From NCBI GenBank assembly GCA_002350765.1, contig DEFK01000026.1, forward strand, positions 1-28,649: DNA of 28,649 nucleotides. Reading direction: 5' to 3'. The position numbers were made by a program, and so were the translations under genes. The stretch is from Ruminococcaceae bacterium UBA2854. GTDB taxonomy: Bacteria > Bacillota > Clostridia > Oscillospirales > Acutalibacteraceae. Shown here piece after piece: positions 24,700 to 28,649 of the stretch (within the stretch, counting starts at the first letter, position 1; each line of letters starts with the position of its first letter). The notes under the pieces were generated by a model. The model saw nothing but the letters and a program-made list of their open reading frames with translations. It searched no databases and was not told the DNA's origin.

Positions 24700-24729
24700 A
24701 AGAGAGCCGAAAATTCGGTTCTCTTTTCT
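24700..24729 (+). terminator. intrinsic terminator of the phosphohydrolase operon
   Basis: AGAGAGCCGA (24701-24710) pairs with TCGGTTCTCT (24715-24724, one G-U pair), then TTTT. It lies just after the stop at 24694. Confidence 0.8.
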
Positions 24730-24805
24730 GTTGTCAAATGATACATAAATTTACTCTATTAAAGTTATTTTTTAATAATCTAAACAAAAGTATTTTTAAT
24801 TCTTT

Positions 24806-24840
24806 TATAATACTAATCGCAGTGCGATTTATTATATAAT
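24806..24840 (+). promoter_or_regulatory. purC upstream region: two -10-like boxes flanking an inverted repeat
   Basis: TATAAT occurs at 24806-24811 and again at 24835-24840, both without a good -35 box. Between them lies the near-perfect dyad AATCGCA-G-TGCGATT (24815-24829... arms 24815-24821 and 24823-24829). It may be an operator for the purine genes; no purine riboswitch fold was recognised. Confidence 0.35.
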
Positions 24841-24887
24841 ATATGAGTAAAATTATTTCAATTTTGATTTCTACGGAGGAACTTAAA

Positions 24888-25595
24888 ATGGAAAAGAAAG
24901 AGCAAATGTACGAAGGAAAAGCTAAAAAGGTATTCGCGACTGATAACAGCGATTACTGCATTGTATCCTATAAGGATGACGCTACCGCGTTTAACGGAGA
25001 GAAAAAGGGTACTATCGTCGGTAAAGGCGTTGTGAATAACCGTATGAGTAACTTTATGTTTAAGCTTTTAGAGGCAAAGGGTGTACCGACCTGCTACGTT
25101 GAGGAGCTTAACGACAGAGATACAGTAATGAAGAAAGTGGAAATTGTTCCCTTAGAGGTAATTATCCGTAATAAGGCGGCAGGTTCTTTCTCTAAGAGAT
25201 TTGGAGTTCCCGAAGGTTTTGAGTTAAAAAATCCTACATTGGAGTTCTGCCTTAAGGACGACGACCTCGGCGATCCTATGATAAACGACAGCCAGATTTT
25301 CGCTATCGGCGCGGCTACTAAAGAAGAAATCGAGAAGATTTCCGAGTACGCTTATAAGGTAAACGAAGTTATGGTAGAATTCTTCAAGAGCGTTAACGTT
25401 GAGCTTATCGACTTTAAAATCGAGTTCGGCCGTTACAAGGGCGAGATTCTCCTCGCTGATGAGATTTCTCCCGATACATGCCGTTTCTGGGATGTAGATA
25501 CGCACGAGAAGCTTGATAAAGACCGTTTCCGCCGTGATATGGGCGGAGTTGAGGACGCTTACGCCGAGATGATGAAGCGTGTAGGACTGTCTTAA
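24888..25595 (+). CDS. purC: phosphoribosylaminoimidazole-succinocarboxamide synthase (SAICAR synthetase)
   Basis: 235 residues, normal for bacterial PurC. It joins CAIR with aspartate using ATP in de novo purine synthesis. The N-terminal MYEGKAKKVF glycine-rich loop, VEIVPLEVIIRNKAAGS in the middle and LLADEISPDTCRFWD near residue 188 are diagnostic. Start choice: ACGGAGGA at 24873-24880 is spaced 7 bases from the ATG at 24888; the upstream in-frame ATG at 24843 lacks a ribosome site and would add 15 residues absent from the family. It heads the purC-purF-purB cluster. Confidence 0.97.
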   Translation: MEKKEQMYEGKAKKVFATDNSDYCIVSYKDDATAFNGEKKGTIVGKGVVNNRMSNFMFKLLEAKGVPTCYVEELNDRDTVMKKVEIVPLEVIIRNKAAGSFSKRFGVPEGFELKNPTLEFCLKDDDLGDPMINDSQIFAIGAATKEEIEKISEYAYKVNEVMVEFFKSVNVELIDFKIEFGRYKGEILLADEISPDTCRFWDVDTHEKLDKDRFRRDMGGVEDAYAEMMKRVGLS

Positions 25596-25669
25596 TTGAT
25601 AGTTGATATTGAACAGTAGATAGTTTATTCTCAATTCTTCTCAATTTAGTTTTACGGAGTGTGAACCTC

Positions 25670-27148
25670 TTGAATTTTAGTTTTGATAATCTTCCAAAAG
25701 AAGGACTCCACGAGGAATGCGGAGTTTTCGGTATATACAGCGACGGCTCTATTAATCCTGCCTACGCGTGCTACAACGGCTTACTTGCGCTTCAGCACCG
25801 CGGACAGGAGAGCTGCGGCATAGCCGTATCCGACGACGGTGTTATGAATTACCATAAGGATATGGGGCTTGTTACCGAAGTTTTCAACAATTCAATATTA
25901 GATAATTTAAGCGGACAGATGGCGGTTTCCCATGTTCGCTATTCAACAGCAGGCGGCTCTGTGCTCGAAAACGCACAGCCGCTTGTTATGCGTTATATAA
26001 AAGGCACCCTTGCGGTAGCTCATAACGGAAATCTTACCAACGCGGTTGAGATAAGAAAAGAGCTCGAAAGACGCGGAGCTATTTTCCAGACAACTATCGA
26101 CTCGGAGGTTATCTGTTATTTAATAGCCAGAGAGCGTATTACCTCGGGTTCAGCCGAAGCCTCGGTTATCGAGGCGGTTAAACGCTTAGAAGGCGCGTAT
26201 TCTCTGCTCGTTATGAGTCCGACTAAGCTTATCGCGGCGCGTGATCCTCACGGCTTCAGACCTCTGTGTATGGGTAAGTATAATAATTCGGTTGTATTTG
26301 CCAGCGAATCTGCGGCTTTAGCGGCTTGCGGAGCGGAGTTTGTGCGTGATATCGAGCCCGGCGAAATCGTCGTTGTCGATAAAAACGGTGTAAGAAGTAT
26401 TATGCCCGAGAAAAAATGCAATAAAAGCATTTGTATATTCGAGTATATCTATTTTGCTCGTACTGACAGCGTTATAGACGGAATAAGCGTTTACGAGGCT
26501 CGTAAACAGGCGGGCAGGATTCTCGCGAGAGAAAGTCCTGTTGATGCTGATTTGGTTATCGGTGTTCCCGAGTCGGGAATTGACGCGGCTATCGGTTATT
26601 CCGAGGAGTCGGGCATTCCTTATGAAAAGGGAATTGTTAAGAACAGCTATATCGGACGAACCTTTATTAAACCGTCCCAGAGTGAGCGTATGGAATCCGT
26701 AAGGATAAAGCTTAACCCGATAGGCGATATGATTAAGGGCAAGCGCGTTGTCGTTATCGACGACAGTATTGTACGCGGAACGACTATCGACCGCATTACA
26801 AATATGCTGAAAGAAGCGGGCGCTAAAGAGGTTCATATGCGTATCAGCTCGCCGCCGTTTATGTGGCCGTGCTATTACGGAACCGATATCCCGTCGAGAG
26901 GCGAGCTTATCGCCGTTAACCATACTATAGATGAGATTTGTAAGCTTAGTAAAGCGGATTCCTTAGCTTATCTTCCCGCAGATTCCCTGGATGAAATGCT
27001 CGGAAATAAGTGTAACGGAGCGTTTTGCGACGCTTGCTTCAGCGGAATATATCCCGCGGCTGTTACCAAAATGACATTAAAAGGTAAAGAGCGCGGAGGA
27101 ATGAACTTTAATAATAATGATACTTGCGCCTCAAAGGAGGAAAACTAA
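25670..27148 (+). CDS. purF: amidophosphoribosyltransferase
   Basis: 492 residues from the preferred start. PurF makes phosphoribosylamine from PRPP and glutamine, the committed purine step. The N-terminal nucleophile is in HEECGVFGIY (C17 here), implying a 16-residue propeptide removed on maturation. YNGLLALQHRGQES, VSHVRYST and AHNGNLTN mark the glutaminase domain. VVVIDDSIVRGTT (D364, D365) is the PRPP loop. Cysteines C250, C401, C453 and C456 (the last two as C-x2-C) fit the 4Fe-4S form known in Bacillus. The start is uncertain: GGAG at 25656-25659 better suits TTG 25670 (10-base spacing) than GTG 25661 (1 base). Its stop overlaps the purB start by one base (TAATG). Confidence 0.95.
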   Translation: MNFSFDNLPKEGLHEECGVFGIYSDGSINPAYACYNGLLALQHRGQESCGIAVSDDGVMNYHKDMGLVTEVFNNSILDNLSGQMAVSHVRYSTAGGSVLENAQPLVMRYIKGTLAVAHNGNLTNAVEIRKELERRGAIFQTTIDSEVICYLIARERITSGSAEASVIEAVKRLEGAYSLLVMSPTKLIAARDPHGFRPLCMGKYNNSVVFASESAALAACGAEFVRDIEPGEIVVVDKNGVRSIMPEKKCNKSICIFEYIYFARTDSVIDGISVYEARKQAGRILARESPVDADLVIGVPESGIDAAIGYSEESGIPYEKGIVKNSYIGRTFIKPSQSERMESVRIKLNPIGDMIKGKRVVVIDDSIVRGTTIDRITNMLKEAGAKEVHMRISSPPFMWPCYYGTDIPSRGELIAVNHTIDEICKLSKADSLAYLPADSLDEMLGNKCNGAFCDACFSGIYPAAVTKMTLKGKERGGMNFNNNDTCASKEEN

Positions 27149-28584
27149 TGAGCAAAAATGCATATGAAAGCCCGTTGTCATCACGTTATTCGGGTAAAGA
27201 AATGAAATATATCTTCTCTCCTGATATGAAATTCAGGACATGGAGAAAGCTGTGGATAGCCTTGGCCGAGGCTGAAATGGAATTAGGACTTCCTGTAACT
27301 CAGGCTCAGATTGACGAGCTAAAGGAACATCAGGACGATATAAACTATGATGTAGCCGTTGAGCGTGAAAAGCTTGTACGTCACGATGTAATGAGCCACG
27401 TTTACGCCTACGGTCAGCAGTGTCCTAACGCTAAGGGAATTATCCATTTAGGAGCAACCTCCTGTTATGTAGGCGATAACACCGATATAATTATAATGAC
27501 AGAGGCTTTAAAGGTTGTAAGAAATAAGATTATAACAGTTATTAGAAATCTTTCTAAATTCGCCGATGAGTATAAAGGCTTACCTACCTTGGGCTTTACT
27601 CACTTCCAGCCCGCTCAGCCTACTACTGTTGGTAAAAGAGCTACTCTCTGGATTCAGGATTTACTTCTTGATTTAGAGGATGTAGAGTATCAGCTTTCTA
27701 AGGCGAAGCTTTTAGGCTCTAAGGGTACTACCGGTACTCAGGCTAGCTTCTATGAGCTGTTCGAGGGCGACGATGAAAAATGTAAAGCGCTCGATAAAAA
27801 GATTGCCGAGAAAATGGGCTATAAGGGCTGTTTCGCTGTTTCGGGACAGACTTACTCGAGAAAGGTTGATTCCCAGTTCCTGAACGTGCTCGCGGGAATA
27901 GCTCAGTCGGCTTCTAAATTCTCGAACGATATAAGACTTTTACAGCATCTTAAAGAGGTCGAGGAGCCGTTCGAAAAGAACCAGATAGGCTCGTCAGCTA
28001 TGGCTTATAAGCGTAACCCGATGAGAAGTGAGCGTATAGGCTCGTTATCACGTTACGTAATGGTAGATGTGCTTAACGGTTACTTTACATCAGCTACACA
28101 GTGGTTCGAGAGAACTCTCGACGACAGCGCCAATAAGCGTTTAAGCGTGCCCGAGGCGTTCCTTGCGATTGACGGTATACTTAATCTTTACGCTAATGTT
28201 GCTGACGGTTTGGTAGTATATCCGAAGGTTATTGAGAGCAGGCTCAGAAAAGAACTGCCGTTTATGGCTACCGAGAATATAATGATGGACGCTGTTAAGT
28301 ACCGCGGCGCTGACCGCCAGGTGCTCCACGAGAAGATCCGCCAGCATTCTATGGCGGCTTCCAAGGTTATTAAGGAAGAAGGCGGCGAGAATGACCTTCT
28401 TGAGAGAATTGCCGCTGACGAAGCTTTCGGCGTAACCTTAGAGGATTTGGAGAAAATCCTCCAGCCCGAAAAATATACGGGCAGAGCTAAACAGCAGACC
28501 GAGGACTTCTTGAATGAAGAGGTTAAGCCTGTGCTTGATAAGTACAGCGATTTAGAGGACGAAAAGCCCGAAATTAATGTATAA
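27148..28584 (+). CDS. purB: adenylosuccinate lyase
   Basis: 478 residues, typical of the longer PurB form. It acts twice in purine synthesis, removing fumarate from SAICAR and from adenylosuccinate, in the cytoplasm as a tetramer. The fumarase/aspartase-superfamily signature GSSAMAYKRNP lies at residues 281-291. HLGATSCYVGDN and LGFTHFQPAQPTTVGKR provide the catalytic and substrate-binding histidines. The AAAGGAGG at 27133-27140 lies inside the purF end and selects ATG 27148, which overlaps the purF stop; the upstream in-frame start at 27124 is less likely. It completes the purC-purF-purB cluster. The last 65 bases of the window contain a small GTCGAG/CTCGAC hairpin without a T run and no recognisable gene start. 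Confidence 0.97.
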   Translation: MSKNAYESPLSSRYSGKEMKYIFSPDMKFRTWRKLWIALAEAEMELGLPVTQAQIDELKEHQDDINYDVAVEREKLVRHDVMSHVYAYGQQCPNAKGIIHLGATSCYVGDNTDIIIMTEALKVVRNKIITVIRNLSKFADEYKGLPTLGFTHFQPAQPTTVGKRATLWIQDLLLDLEDVEYQLSKAKLLGSKGTTGTQASFYELFEGDDEKCKALDKKIAEKMGYKGCFAVSGQTYSRKVDSQFLNVLAGIAQSASKFSNDIRLLQHLKEVEEPFEKNQIGSSAMAYKRNPMRSERIGSLSRYVMVDVLNGYFTSATQWFERTLDDSANKRLSVPEAFLAIDGILNLYANVADGLVVYPKVIESRLRKELPFMATENIMMDAVKYRGADRQVLHEKIRQHSMAASKVIKEEGGENDLLERIAADEAFGVTLEDLEKILQPEKYTGRAKQQTEDFLNEEVKPVLDKYSDLEDEKPEINV

Positions 28585-28649
28585 GTCGAGAGCCTCGACA
28601 TTCAAATAAGGTTCGGGGATATGAAGCTTTAGAAAGGAACGTCCACGCC

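Noticed and set aside
24730..24887. Possible purine riboswitch or PurBox before purC
   Set aside because: I could not find the three-way junction pattern of a purine riboswitch or a recognisable PurBox pair; only a short dyad is present.
26318..26923. 201-codon reverse ORF
   Set aside because: Antisense to conserved purF motifs, no family resemblance and no ribosome-binding site.
28585..28649. GTCGAG/CTCGAC hairpin and a possible gene start after purB
   Set aside because: The stem lacks a T run, and no start codon with a ribosome site and open frame is visible before the window ends.

Overview
The window looks like chromosomal DNA of an anaerobic, spore-forming gut Clostridium-class bacterium of the Ruminococcus type (Oscillospiraceae). 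The evidence is a CIRCE-controlled groESL operon, a spoIIR sporulation gene, AddAB instead of RecBCD, an indolepyruvate:ferredoxin oxidoreductase, a firmicute-style 6S RNA, moderately AT-rich DNA with AGGAGG ribosome-binding sites, and above all a secreted enzyme with a type I dockerin and a CBM26-like starch-binding module. Dockerin plus CBM26 suggests a relative of the amylosome-forming resistant-starch degraders such as R. bromii; that placement is inference.

Layout. Bases 1-1364 hold a cut iorA gene (minus strand), diverging from an amidohydrolase (1454-2269). A TTAGCACTC/GAGTGCTAA CIRCE operator precedes groES-groEL (2515-4459). A convergent minus-strand run follows: DUF1292 protein, 6S RNA, gpsA and a flavodoxin (6484 down to 4520). 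A promoter plus terminator pair at 6602-6712 encloses no ORF and is a candidate small RNA. Two cell-surface polysaccharide genes (sugar transferase, O-antigen-ligase-type membrane protein) lie at 6845-9000 and end in a strong hairpin terminator. Then come a LURP-one-like protein, an Lrp/AsnC regulator, an AlaT-like aminotransferase and ispE, mostly overlapping or tightly spaced (9118-12135). spoIIR follows behind a hairpin, then the overlapping addB-addA pair (12847-19735) for double-strand break repair.

Convergent pyrB (minus, 19833-20912) carries a C-terminal zinc-binding tail like that of PyrI. tRNA-Leu(CAA) sits between pyrB and a two-gene exported phosphohydrolase operon: a membrane-anchored glycerophosphodiesterase-like protein and a dockerin/CBM26 metallophosphoesterase. 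The window closes with the purine genes purC, purF and purB.

The most interesting items are the dockerin-CBM26 phosphoesterase (possibly a starch- or glycan-directed phosphatase on an amylosome), its GDPD partner with altered metal residues, the PyrB-PyrI-tail fusion, and the untranslated promoter-terminator unit at 6602-6712. No CRISPR array, insertion sequence, prophage or rRNA was seen.
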